Notes: generated by a model not told the origin, from the sequence alone. 64,000 nucleotides of DNA from Corbicula japonica (GCA_038501625.1 JAZAYU010000009.1:4711001-4775000), one strand, 5' to 3'. Counted from the first letter of the stretch, positions 47,701-59,965 are shown. A program made the numbers and translations.

Positions 47701-50700
47701 AAAAAAATATGCGGCGATGCTGCTATGTGTCGTTACATTACATAACACCAGTGAATATGCGTATAGGTATTACCTGATATCCAATCATGAGATAGAATAT
47801 TTCGTGAGATAGAGAATAACCATTATATCCCATTCTAGTCATCATTTCCCAGCATTGTGGCGATATTTGGCACCTTAACCTCGAGTTTGGACTGCAAAAC
47901 ATTGAACTTAGTGGAATTTTAGTTTTCATCAATGCTACCATGACTTGGCTACCTGTTCATATTATTAACACTCTTTTCGTCCACGAATGAATGCAAAACT
48001 GCATTAATTGAAAATTCTTTCAACAGGTAAAATTTACAATTTGTCGCAAAGGCACCGGTAATAGGTAGATAAATGTCCCTTCCTGTCATAGGTTATTAAT
48101 GTCTTACTGCAATCCCAATATAGGTTCTTACTAATACATGTAAAGTAAGTTGTTTTTACAATTCCGCAAGGATGCAGTAACTGTACACGTTAGTGAAACT
48201 TATTTCACTATCCTGTGTGTAAATATACATGTTCTATTGTCAAAATCAACAAGTATTATAAAAACCTAATGTTTTTAAATACCATTATCAAATGTGGCCT
48301 TGAAATTACAAAAAAAAAACTTTTCGCGTGTATGTGACAGATCGTTTTGAATTTTCTTAATTCTCATTTAAGCGATTGTTAAATAATATTTTTACACTAT
48401 TTCACCGTTATTTTCTCGTATATTTTCCAACATAACTAGAGAGTAATAATCACTCACCCATTAAAAACTAGTAATTTGAAAGAAGAGTATTAACGAAAAT
48501 GTGATTTTGATTTATATTTTCTAAAATATAATAATTGCCACCATACACAATACCGCCGACAGCATGTTAAGTGTTATCAGCAACTGGTGCGTTTATATAC
48601 ATTAACTCGGGTGTTGCTGACTTCACATGTTAATCCATTTTGTTGGTCTGTATCGAATAGTAAGACATGCGTTTCTTAAAAAGTTAAAGGATAATAAACT
48701 AAATACAATGTACAACCACTTTAAATACTAAACGATTTTTTGGCTCAGTTCAAATGATAACAATGAAAACCGGTCCCAGCATAATCGCTGTCTTGATTGC
48801 GTTACTGAGCCCCCTTCTGTGATACAGAGCGGACTTAAAAGCTATATTCGTTTTTTTAAGCGTTTATTCACCAAAATAAAAAGCAAAATGCATACTGATT
48901 CTCGCTTCAGAAACTTTCATCAAACTTGTATATGTTCTCGTACTTTAAATTAGGATTTTATTGGATTTTTCAACAGAAACGCGATTTGTTCGTCAATTAG
49001 TATAAGCAATTACCTCATACATAAAACAACAAGGAAGAAATCTCGAGAAAATGAAGGTACCTACCGTTGTTAGTGTTTCTTGTTCGCCATTGCTATGAAG
49101 CCGAATCAGTAACATAATCAAGGCATTGAAAGTATGTGCTAAACTTTTATAAAGTCTTTTTCTCACTTAAGTAACTATGACGAAATATGGCATCATATGT
49201 TAATTACAAGATACACGTATTATTTGCGGTACGTATATCTTGGAAACTTTTAAGGTTTTTGGAATTAAAGTCACCATAGATTCTTTAAAAATCAACCATA
49301 GTAGTTACCCTGTTCCGAAGAGTTCTGCTATACACATGTCCGAGTGAAGAAGATTGAGCAGCTCGCCTTCTCTGGGAGCCCATGCACGCGAGAAGTCCTC
49401 AACTCGCAAATTCTTGCTTGCAAAGTTTATTCTCCAAAAACCTTTCTGTAATACTCCACCGATTCCTATTCAATCAAGCATTACAGAAAATAACAGAACA
49501 GGTTTTTAAATGGAACTAGTATTGAAAACAATATTAATAACAAAATAGAGGAATCATTACAACGAATACGTTATACATGTGAACAATCACTCTTTTTTTA
49601 AACAAAACTTACGGGCGAAGTACATAGGGCTTGACGCTTGTATATGCGGCACACCTATATCACTGGTAATTTCTGCGAGCGCCTGCACTGCTCTGATCTC
49701 TTGTAGCGTCGCGCCGTCTATCGGCCATGAAGCTGGGTCATGTTCAATGCGATATAAGAGCACTGCTAATGTTCCTGCAAAGTAAATACATGTACTAATT
49801 ATCGGTGCTCTTAACATCCTACCTGACAGCAGTAAAAGAACATGTTATTTAGTATTGCGAAAATGTTTTTTAAAACCAATGGCAAATTTCTATATTGGTC
49901 TATAAAAACTCGCGTGAGAAGCTGAAATCAAATAATCCTCTTTGTCTACTTATGATTTTCCACTTCTCTTCCTCATAATTTAATAAACGTCATGTTCAAC
50001 ATTCTCATTAAAAAGCTATTGCAAGAGAAAATAAAACCTTAATTGCTTGTAACGAACACAGAGCATTTTACTGATGGTTCTTTTATGATGATTATACTTT
50101 ATGGACTTGTCAGGACCTTATCGAGTCCCTCCTTTTTACTGGATTATACTTACGTTAGTTTCGGTACCTCTATAAACAAACAAGTAATTGGCAACCCCAT
50201 GGGTACTAATAGTGCACTCCTTGTTTCTGATCCAATTTAATATTGTTACAAAATTATTTTCTGCTATCTTTTTCTACCGAATATCAAGGTGACATTATTA
50301 CAGCCCTTGACAACACATCGAGGTACCATGGTTTGTTTAATATAGATAATAATAATTTTCCATCTATGATAACTTAAAATTATCATTATGAACTACAGCG
50401 CTTTATAAAGCGAATACTTCAGAAAAGCAAGCACATTTTCCGGATTTAAATCTTTCTATTGAAAATGATTACGTCACTATAATATATGAACACACATCAC
50501 ATTTTAATTTTAAAATAATTGTAATTTTTTTTTTTTACAGACAGTGGTGTTCCTCGTGCAACATCTTGGGTATCTCGAAGCTTGTTTCGTTTTCTAGAGC
50601 TTGAACCAATATTAAAGATTTTAATGAACGCAATCTTTGCATAACAGAAAAAAAACTTTAAAAACAGGGTTATCGGTACCTAAACGGTACTGTTCAAAAT

Positions 50701-53700
50701 CACTATTGCATTTAGGTATTTCACAGCCACTTTTATGAAGATTTAAAAATTAAATAAGCTAAAGGAAATAAAAGGTAATACTAAAATCTACACGGTTTCG
50801 CAAAAGAAAGGGTAAGTAATAGAAAAGTACCCAACATGATATTCTACAGCGATCTGCATGCCTCTATAGTTGATCGTTATGCTTACCTCTTTGTTTGCAC
50901 GACTGTGGTAGGGGTTTAAAAGTCTATGAAGATTTATATTGAAATCTTGACAAAGAATATGGAAGCTCGATCCGTTTTTTTATCCCTGCCATCGTGTTCT
51001 TGCTGATTTGACTCCAGGGACTTTGATCTCGATAATGTCATTAAGTACCTTCCCTTTAGCTTTACAAGGCTGTAAGCTTCTTATATGTTATATATTTATG
51101 TGCTTCTGCAAACAACATTGATGAGTAGATGCGTTGGTTGAAGTTATTTCACCAAGATAACTTGTACTTGTTTCTTCATATAAGAACATATTTGGGCAAG
51201 TTCCTTCTAGATCCTGGTTCAAACCTCCAGTAGCAAATCGTTTTGTCACTGACCGTTCCAAGGCGGTACCCCAAAAGGTTCTCTTTTTCTTTAATTGTTT
51301 GTGGTGTCTCATTTGAAATTAATATTCTTATAAACACATGCTCTCTTTTCCATTCCACTTTTTGGCTGCGAGCGGAGACTATGTCTTCTGGCGATTTCTG
51401 ATATTCATATTTCACTTTCTTTTAAATAAGGAACTAAGTTTAAGCAATCTTGAACTCCCAAGAAGTGATGAAATAGTTGCCGTTACATGTAGGTTTACGA
51501 AAAACAACCGATGTTTTCCATGTCGATATATTTTTACTTTAAATATCATTTTTAAATCATGCTGAAAATAAAAGGTAAAAATCGGGACTTGCTAGAACAA
51601 TATGAAACTATATTGATAAAAATAACTTAGAATTAACTGTATTTACTAATATGTGCTATAACATTTAATACACGTTAATGTTCAGTTAAACATTGAAAAC
51701 GTACCATCATTCGAGCTGGAAGCATAATAGAACTACGCGTTCCCAAAATAAAATAATATTTTATAATATAATATGTTTCTTACGACTGTAATTCGGTCTT
51801 TGTTATTGAACTACAATAAATTACAGTTACATGTAATGTATATCACATATGCATTACACATAACATTTAAATGCTTATTTAAATTGTAGAAAAGAATAAA
51901 AGCTTCTAGTAAACTCAATGTTTGCGTACCAGCCTGTCCATCTCATTATTGCATGATCGATTGTTGGCCTTTTTGCGTTAGTCATCTTATGATGATGTAT
52001 TTGAAGAAAATAAAAATATCAATGCATTTTTCTGGTTACACGAATCACATAATAAAAATGATATTTAATGAAGTAAGAAATTCTACTTATAGATATAACA
52101 AGCGTCCATCGCTATCGTTGTTAAACCTCTTTTGTTCTGTACATTATTAAACCCAAACGTGTGTTCGATCCTCATATTTTCTTTACAGACTTGTGATTTA
52201 TTGAGGTTGCATCGCCGATGGTGGTTGCGTCGCTGCTGGGGTGTATGATGAAGGAGATGGTTTTGGTTTTGAATTTTCTGTTTTTGGACGGCGATGTTCC
52301 CCGTGCGGCGTCTTGTGGGGTTTGTGTCTTACAGCTTGTTCGCTTTTCAGGGGCTTGCGGCGGTGTTAGTGATTTCGGTGGGCGTGATCTTTGCGTTGCA
52401 GAGGGGCTTTTGGGGCAGGGTTGTCGGTGTCGCAGGTTGGGGAGGGCCTTTTGCAGGTTTTGTCGCCGGTGCCCGGATCTGGTTCGTGGGTGCGGGTGCA
52501 GTTTGAGGTCGCTTTTGCGGCGGGGTGTTTCACGGCCGTTTTTTTATGGAGATTTGGTTTGTGGGCTTGGGAGGATGAGGGGCAATGCTGGTTTTGGAGA
52601 GAAAGGTTGCCGACGTGGTGTTTTACAGCACTCTGCGGGCCTGGTGGTTGGCTCTTCTGCGGTTGGTCGTTGTGCTTGCCTCTTTGGTTGCACGGCGGTG
52701 GCGGGGGTTTGGGGGTTTGTTGGGGTTTGTGGGGAAGTCTTTTCTTGAGGGGGCCTGGAGGCTCGGTTTGTTTCTTTTGTCCCTGTCGTCGTGTACTTGC
52801 TGGTTTTGCTCCGGGGGCTCTGGTCTCAGTGGAGGTCATTGAGTACCCGCACTTTGGCTTTGCAATGTTATTAGCTTCTTATGTTTTATATGTTTGTGTG
52901 CTTTTGCATGCAACATTGTTGAGCCGATAGGTGGGTTGGAGTTTTTTCACCAAGACAACTTGTACTTGTTTTGTGATATGAGAACCTGTTGGGGCAAGCG
53001 TGAGGTTGGTGCGCCCTAGAACCTGGTTTAAACCCCCAGTGGCAATTTGATTTGCCACTGACCGTTCCAGGGCGGTAGCCCCTCGGGTTCTTATTTTTGT
53101 TTATTGTAAGTGGTGTCTTTTTTGAAACTTATCATTGTATTAACCATGCTCTCTGCCTTTCTCTTCTTCTTGACTGTGTGGGGAGGCTGTTTTCTCTGAA
53201 TGTGGCGATTCCTGATATGCATATTTCACCTTTTTACAGAGATGAGAGCACATGCAGTTTAATCAGCATGAAGACTCTGACAAGCTTAATAGAAAAGGAT
53301 CGAGTGTTTAAGAGTTTTAAGATTTGTCCTAGAAACTTCAATAAACGCTAAACTCCCGCCACATTTGTGCAACCTTTAAGTTTGTGTCTAGCTACCAAAC
53401 ATACTCACAACATATCTGTAGAGCCAAAGTGAATTACTTTGTGAATTTATGAATAGCTAAAATAATAAAAAGGACGGTTTCTGCTTAAAAACTGTTCAAA
53501 AAATTGAGCAAGGAATTCAATTTTTAGTTGAAAACTGTGTAGAAAAATCTCACTAAATTTCATTCCGAGCGAAAGTTACTGAACAAAAATGGTTCACAGA
53601 TTTTCAACTAGCAACCCGCCCAAAGTTTTTTATTAAAGCCTACGTCGCAAGCTATTTGAAATATTCAGAAGTTACCATACAATAATTATATCACAGAATG

Positions 53701-55566
53701 AACTGATAATCAAATAAAGACATTAAAATCAGTTTAGCGTCGATGTACAGAACAAGGTTTACACTTTAATAAATAGAAGTCTTTGTCAAGATTGAAAGCA
53801 AAAATCGTTCGAAAGATGATAGGTTTGTGGTTATGTTTAATAGAAAAAGTCAATCGTACAAAACCGAATAATTATCATTACACATTTGGCTGAAAACTCG
53901 CATCTGTCAAAGGATACATGTATGTGCACAACTGATTTCAATCAAAACTGATACTGGCTGCTCTATTTAAAGCAAACAAACTGATAACGGAAGGTGTACT
54001 AACTGGAAGTAACCGGAAACGTTAAACGAAAAAAGTAGAAAGTGAAAATAAAATGTATAACATGTATTTAATGACGCCATTGTCTATTGAGCAACTAGAT
54101 ACAAACGTTATGTTATCCCTTAAATATTTGACAACGGATGTCGCTAACTGTCTCTTAAAACGTCACCAGTTTGAGGTAGCCGTGTAAAAAATATCAGAGT
54201 TGTAACTTACTTTGGCCTTTAAGAAGAGCGGTAAAAAACTATTTCCTGTAACAGGTAAAAAATAAAACGACATTTCATTGCACGAGAATTTCCTTTCATC
54301 CTTTTCATTATTGAAGGCGCATATGATACGTAGAGTAAAATACTAGTTTTCGGACACAATCACATATTAAACAGATTTGTCGTTCACTGTAAAGTTCCTA
54401 CCAAGTCGACCAAGATAAATTGACAATGTTTACAATTATAAATATAATGTAAACACCTGTTAAGGCAAACTTACGCGGTAAAAGTGCTACTTTGCGTCTT
54501 CATGCCACATCGCCTCGATAGCGCAATGGTTAACGCGTCCGACTGGCATTGGTCTGACGTTTTTTCGACATGGGATCGATTCACGCTGACACACGATTTT
54601 TAGAGATATAATTTAAATATATATTTTAAATGTTTTTGTAGTTATTTCAAAGTATTTCTTATATTGCTTCAACTTATTTTATCGGGGAAATCATTATAAT
54701 TGTGTAAAAGTAAAAACAAAATGTAAAAAATCCCCAACATGTTTCGAACCTACAAGACCGTTGCTACCATTGCATTTCAAAGTATTCTATTGACTGCGTC
54801 TTTGACCACTAGACTAATAGGACATGTGCTGTTGGCTTTACGCATTGTTTTAAACAACGATTAAAATATAAAGTTATTGTTTACATGTAATGCCAATGAA
54901 AACACGCCAATGTAAACACGCCTGTTTGTATCTCAAACCATTATACTTATAAAAGAACATAATGTTTTGAATCATAGACAATATGCGTGGTGTTGCAATG
55001 CACGATTATTTTTGAGAAATTCAAACGTAAAATACATGTTTCAAATAAATTGAATTAGAACTTTTACTAAGTTTCTAAAAGCTTAAAAATATTGGAATTC
55101 TGCAAGTTTACAATAAAATCTAAAAGTGGTTTTAATTAATGCTGAGCTTGAAATAAACTACTCTTTGTGATTTCATTTGCGTCAAATTAATCCTTTGGTT
55201 TTATGAACAATACATAATTATTTAAATTTCTTTAATATAAAAAACAAAACCCTAAATCATGTTTAGTTGTATAATATAATTCGAAAGTAAAGATACTTAT
55301 ATAAAAAATATACTACCAGAAAACACGACTTCCCTAAACAGCCGACCAAGAATGAAGCGGAATGTCTTACCATCTACCATGCGTGTTCCAATAATTGCAT
55401 CCAAATTAACAGTCGCGATCTCTCTATGAAAAAACTGCAGGATTCCTCTCAGCGAGTTTAGCGTTTGCCGTAACAAGTCTTGAGTCCTCACTAATTCCTT
55501 CACAGGTGTCACACCGATGCAGACGGCGCAAAACCCAAGCAGTATCCAACATATTAAAGTTTTCAT
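41784..55566 (-). CDS. C16orf89: C16orf89-like secreted protein, copy 3 (seven exons)
   Basis: This is an intact paralogue of copy 2. Exons: 55566-55371, 49774-49613, 49465-49309, 47891-47774, 44447-44288, 42835-42731 and 41965-41784; phases match, giving 359 aa. Exons 2-5 have exactly the same lengths as in copy 2 (162, 157, 118 and 160 nt). Signal peptide MKTLICWILLGFCAVCIG is followed by NLDAIIGTRM, SWPIDGATLQEI, GGVLQKGFWRINF, CQISPQCW, MGYNGYSLSHE, STYCAATWLEF, RDIYIEQAAFCGMVGYRQFF, SWQDPQMGC and MLRDGCLSHLTSVAASALVQ. The last helix ends in a short Ala/Arg tail. Intron 1 is 5.6 kb, much longer than in copy 2 (404 bp), and holds two retroelement insertions. It is closest to copy 4. The predicted product is extracellular; its function is unknown. 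Confidence 0.88.
46062..46345 (+). repeat. Dispersed repeat beginning 'ccccgccgcatagcggc'
   Basis: The segment starts with a small palindrome 'gccgcatagcggc', continues with 'gtccgtccgtcc', then two imperfect internal units around 'cgtgtccggt...tttcatgaaactt'. This arrangement is widespread in mollusc introns. It lies in copy 3 intron 4. Confidence 0.6.
46725..46900 (-). mobile_element. Retroelement 3' tail fragment, minus orientation
   Basis: It contains 'aagcctccccatgcagcc', 'gaagaaaagagagcatg' and 'caccacaaacaattaatg', the reverse of the tail shared with 52880-53230. The adjacent unique sequence reappears near 63840-63960, so the insertion predates the copy 3/copy 4 duplication, at least in part. 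Confidence 0.55.
50043..51425 (+). mobile_element. Decayed reverse-transcriptase retroelement, ordinary base composition
   Basis: Translated pieces in shifting frames read NKQVIGNPMGTNSALLVSD (RT active-site neighbourhood, usually GIPMGTNCAP), then FPDLNLSIEN and YEHTSHFNFK. Downstream is a non-coding tail with 'acctggttcaaacctcc' and 'cactgaccgttcc'. Several stops and frameshifts show it is dead. The element class is unsure; the RT resembles Penelope-like or related non-LTR elements. It is important as the local reference for the A-depleted copy. A restored protein is not given. Confidence 0.75.
52200..53232 (+). mobile_element. A-depleted (A-to-G hypermutated) retroelement copy
   Basis: The body (52200-about 52850) aligns with 50380-51060 and the tail (52850-53232) with 51060-51425. 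The RT-region frame reads FLDGDVPRAASCGVCVLQL, where relatives have Tyr, Asn, Lys, His and Ile at positions now Cys, Gly, Arg and Val: all A-to-G codon changes. By hand count A is 43 of 540 in 52261-52800, G is near half and T stays about one third. The tail has normal A content. Long open frames on both strands here arise because stop codons need A; they are not genes. A 'tttacaga' on each side (about 52182-52189 and 53233-53240) could be a target duplication. Confidence 0.82.
54510..54595 (+). repeat. tRNA-like sequence (pseudo-tRNA or SINE head)
   Basis: 'gatagcgcaatggttaacg' is a good A-box match and 'gggatcgattcacg' a weak B box. The start 'gcctcgatagcgcaatgg' recalls real tRNAs, but the 3' acceptor strand is absent and the anticodon arm is unclear. 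It probably does not function as a tRNA. Confidence 0.4.
54755..54850 (-). repeat. tRNA-like sequence, minus strand
   Basis: Read on the minus strand, 'attagtctagtggtcaaag' fits an A box and 'gtaggttcgaaacatg' a B box about 70 nt later. The acceptor stem does not pair. It faces the plus-strand tRNA-like sequence about 160 bp away. Likely a SINE or pseudo-tRNA. Confidence 0.4.
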
Positions 55567-55969
55567 ATTACAACCGCAAAAGGATGATTTTTGAAGAATG
55601 CCCTCCGTCTATGCATGAAGTTTAATAGTTATGCACTATGCACTATGGACTAAACGAAAAAGTGATTTTTGTTTAAAGATTATTGTCAAGTCACGCGAGT
55701 TTCTTCTTTTTATAGAAACGGGTTGATCTATTCGTTGTACCTTTTTCACTGTTGGTTGGACACTTAAATCAAATAACATTTAAACAAAATGTCATTATGT
55801 CTGCATTGTGACAAAACCTAAACCCTAATGTAAATTGGGAAAAAAATAAAAATATTATTCAAAGAAACATGAAGAAAAACTTTTCATTGATATAGCTTCT
55901 TAATAGAGTTGTTAAGCATCTTTGTGGATAATTTTTTTCTGGATGATGAATTATTAATTAACCTTTCTA

Positions 55970-56480
55970 CAGTTGCTCGTTATGCTTACCTCTTTGTTTG
56001 CACAATGGTGGCAGGGTTTAAGAGTTTATGAAGGTATATAGGGAAATCTTTTAAAAGACGTAGAAGCTCAATCTGTCCCTGTTCCTGCTGTTTTGGCTCC
56101 ACAGTAAGATCAATGAGTACCACCCGCTATGCTATTAGATACTATATTTTATATGATTTTGTGCTTTTCCTTGCAACATTATCAAATTGGTGGGTGTATT
56201 CGAGCTAACTTACTAAGACAACTTGTACTTATTTGTTCATATGAGAACCTGTTGGCGCCTGTGCAAGGTTGGTGCATCCTTGAATTTGGTATAAACACCC
56301 AGTGGCAAAATTGTTTTGCCCTTGACCGTTCCTAGGCGTAGCTTATCTCATTATCGTTACTTGTATGTTTTTGATGTCACATTTGATAAACCCATGCTCT
56401 CATTTCCTCTCTACTTTTTTGCTGCATGTTGAGACTGTGTTTGCTGAATGTAGCAGTTCCGGATGTGCGTGTTTGTATCT
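55970..56480 (+). mobile_element. Retroelement 3' portion, ordinary base composition
   Basis: 'gcttacctctttgtttgcac' and 'ctgttttggctccac' match the end of the A-depleted body near 52670-52820. The tail follows with 'gagaacctgttgg', 'cagtggcaaaattgttt' and 'ccatgctctcatttcctc'. It is a second in-window comparator showing that the element normally has A at sites that are G in 52200-52850. Confidence 0.65.
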
Positions 56481-58571
56481 TTGTTTTTCATTACCACTTT
56501 TTTATATAATGTTATTTAATAAAAAATAGAAACAACTAATAAAAAGATTTTTTAATTAAAAAAAAAGGAAACGCCACATCAAAATGCACACATACGAGAA
56601 CATGTACACTAGGGATTTTGATTTCATGGATGCAATATTTTTACGCATGGAAATCTGGCAAGTCTTAAGGTGAGATTTTTACATTAACTTTATTTTTAAT
56701 ATCCTTGTACAATTCTTTATTATGTAAAAGTTTAATATACACTGACCATGGATTAACCACTTACATAAAAGACCACAAAATATTGAATCTATTTCATTAA
56801 GGGTATGTAATGTAAAGGTTTTCGGATTTCACGCCCTCACTCTTCCCTGTGCATGCATATGAATTGACCGTTTTTATCATATATATTTTATGATGAAAAG
56901 TCTTTATGATTTTGTGAAAGCATCGGTGATAGGTTAGCAGCAAAATGTGTTTACTTAAAAATCTTCATTCTCTTTCCAACTTAAAGAAATAACTTTTAAG
57001 AGCCATATAAAATAAATCGCTCACAAATGTCCCAAAGTTTACAAAACAGCTGATAACATATGTTTATCTATGTTCACATGAACATTTGATATATTGAAAG
57101 TATGTCAATACTGTCATTGGAAATTGTTTGCTGATGGACTTCAAACGTGCTGTTTGATCTGTCAAAATGTTGTTCAAGTAAACGCATTTGTTGACATGGT
57201 ATCAGTGGTATGAAATAAACTAAGAATATTGCTATATGTCCTTAATGGATGCTATGATTATATGACTGCAAGCACGTTCACATGCATTTTACAATTTGAC
57301 ATTAAATTGGGACCTCATTCTGTTGTAAAGATGGTTCATTATAAATTTAAATAACAACTGCAAACGTGTTAATCTACGGTGGTCGGTCCCCTGAACAGAA
57401 GCAATGGTCTCGTGCTTTAGAGAAATACTGAGCTTTGAATGGGTTTGTTCCTCTGCAAAGATCGGTGTGAGCATGAGCATTTTAGGTATCCTTCAGGTGT
57501 CAATTTACCCTCAAATTAATGTGGTTTTACGAAAGATCCCAAATGCTTATTTCCATTTCTGTATTAAAATACAGTATTGCGACATAAGCCAGAAAAGAAT
57601 TAATTTTAACAGTAATAAGCCGCTTTGGTGCCTTATCAACGGGATACATTATGACTGATTCCCAAGCAAGAGTGTGTGGTTTCAACAAAAGCTCTCGCTC
57701 AAAATACGAAACTTCTCCAAAACTTGATGTATGCAGGTGGTTTAAATGAGCCTTCGTCATTTTTTTCCATAAATGATTTCAGATGATTGATCGGGGGTAT
57801 TTAATGCTTATAAAAATAACATAAAGTAGTTAAAAGTACAAAAATGGATGAATGTTGCATAAATGAGATTTATTTTGCAGACAGTGTAAAAAATCAATTA
57901 AGTTATATCTTTGTATTCAGGTTGATTATTGTTTGATATATATTTTGATTATTAATCAATTTCATTATTTGTGGATGTTTTCGATACAAAGGATATAATT
58001 AAATTAACACCAAAATTGCCGTAAAAACCTATTTGCGCATTGACAAATACACTTTAAACGATATTTTTTAATATGTGGCTATTAAATTATAACATTTTTA
58101 CGTATTTTCATTGGTTACAGTCCCGCTAGCAGTAAGCTGTAAGAGTAGTAAGAAAGCCCTTGATTTTATGTTTTCCAGATTTCTCGATGACATTAAAATG
58201 GTACTACACTGTTTTGAAACTGTGGAATACCATTTACATTTTCACTGTTTTTTTTCAGAACTACTTTTTTAGCTTGTGATCTCTTTTTAATACGCCATTA
58301 ATAGCATGATGTTTCTTAAGAAAATGGTGTAAATTTAAATAAAGTTAACTGTTGTTTATCAGTTTCTTTGGATAATAGAGATAGATAAGCTGTTTGAAAT
58401 ACTTTAATCTGATAATGAATTTCAGAACTACTTTCTACTTCTTCATCAGTTATGAATGGAAGTTATGAGGCTATTATTTTGGGATTCTCCACAGGGAACA
58501 AGAAACGCTGAGTTTCCTGTTCTTTACGGAATAATTTCTCAAGAAAACATAAAATACAAATAAAGTTTGTC

Positions 58572-58689
58572 TGTTTCAGTGAAATATCAATTTTATTTCA
58601 CTTGTGAACTCTAGAAACCGTTACTTTCACTTGTGAATATCAGTTTCAGGAGTTCACCCGTGAAATAAAATTGATATTTCACTGAAACA
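58572..58689. repeat. Perfect-arm hairpin repeat
   Basis: The left arm (58572-58610) starts 'tgtttcagtgaaatatcaat', and the right arm (58651-58689) is its inverse over about 39 bp with two or so differences. A 40-bp loop contains 'ctttcacttgtgaa', itself a small palindrome. No target duplication is obvious. Confidence 0.75.
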
Positions 58690-58986
58690 AACAAATATCC
58701 TTTATATTGTCTTAAAAACAAAAACAGTTGTTACATTCAGACTACGATGTATGTCACTTCTAAAATAAGTATCTTCTAAAATGACTTTTGTTTTTATATT
58801 TCGTAAGTTTTCAGACGTTTTGTTTCAATATCTCGGCCACTATAGATTTTGATATTGTTCAGTCACCCAAAGGATATTTTTTAATTTTGCCTCAGTTCCG
58901 TACATTGATGGTTTTTTATGGCTAAGTCTTTCTTATATCTGGGGACCGTACGCCGCTTGAAAGAATATAAGATGGTGGAAATGATT

Positions 58987-59965
58987 TTCAAGTTTGAAGT
59001 TGATATCTGTATAAATTCCAACGATAAAGGACAAGGTACTAACACTTGAACAAAAATCAATATTAAAATGGGGCATAACTTTTAAATAATTGTAGCAGTT
59101 TTGGGTGGTCTTGGTGGTTGTGGTAAGATAATCATAGTGACTAATATCATAGTGAATTATATTCTAAGTTTGAAGTTGATATCTCATGCAGTTTCAATGT
59201 TATGCAACCAGTGCATATTTTGGCTCATGCAAAAACTAAGTACAAAAGGGACATAACTTACAGAAATATTTGCAATAAAGTTATGGGACTGGTTTATAAT
59301 GATTAAGAAACTGATGGCAAGCATATGTTCCAAGTTTCAAAGTAATATTTCCAGTTGTTTTAAAGTTATGGGACAATTGCATAAGTGAAAAAAGGGTAAA
59401 ACTTGAAAAAAATATTAGTAGCAGAGTTATGGGTTTTGTTGATAATGATTTAGATTTTGATGGTGAATATATATATTCTAAATTTCAAGGTGTTAGCTCA
59501 AAAAGTTTCAAAGTAATGGGCCAAGTGCATAATTTGCTTTACACAAAATTTAAGTGAAAATGGGGCATAACTTAAAAAAAAAAGAAAACAGGGTTATGGA
59601 ACTTGTTGGTTATTATGTAGATTTTGATGGGGAATATATATTTAAAGTTTCAAGGCTATATCTCAAGTAATTTCGAAATTATGAGTCAAGTGCATATTTT
59701 GCTTAACACAAAATATAAGTAAAAGAGGGGCATTTCTTGAAATATATTGGTAGCAGAGTTATGGGTCTTGTTGATAATAATGTGGAATTCGATGGTGAGC
59801 ATATAATCCAAGTTTCAAGTTGATATCTTATGTAGTTTTAAAGTTATGGACCAAAGAGCAAATTTTGCTTAACGAAAAATTTAAGTAAAAGGTGCAAAAC
59901 TTGAAAATATTACAAGTTTCGAGTTGATATCTCAAGTAGTTTTAAAGTTATGGACCAAAGTGCAT
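58987..59965 (+). repeat. Tandem array of ~165-175-bp units, second family
   Basis: Anchors such as 'caagtttcaagttgatatct', 'taaagttatggaccaa', 'catattttgcttaacac' and 'ggggcataactt' recur at regular spacing through about six diverged units. The sequence differs from the array at 23393 but has a similar unit length and style. Confidence 0.75.

Larger units (their letters stand above)
49775..55370 (-). other. Intron 1 of copy 3
   Basis: The intron is 5.6 kb with donor GTAAG after TRMVD and acceptor TTTGCAG. It contains an old reverse-transcriptase element (50043-51425), the A-depleted relative (52200-53232) and two tRNA-like sequences (54510-54595, 54755-54850). I see no nested host gene. Confidence 0.8.

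Noticed and set aside
52366..52839. 157-codon Pro/Lys/Thr-rich minus-strand frame
   Set aside because: It is antisense to the A-depleted retroelement body; it is open because T (hence stop codons) is rare on this strand, and its composition mirrors that bias.
52200..52850. Diversity-generating retroelement explanation for adenine loss
   Set aside because: Those systems change A to any base in a short variable region of a host gene; here the change is almost only to G, over 650 bp of a transposon body, without template/variable repeat pairs.
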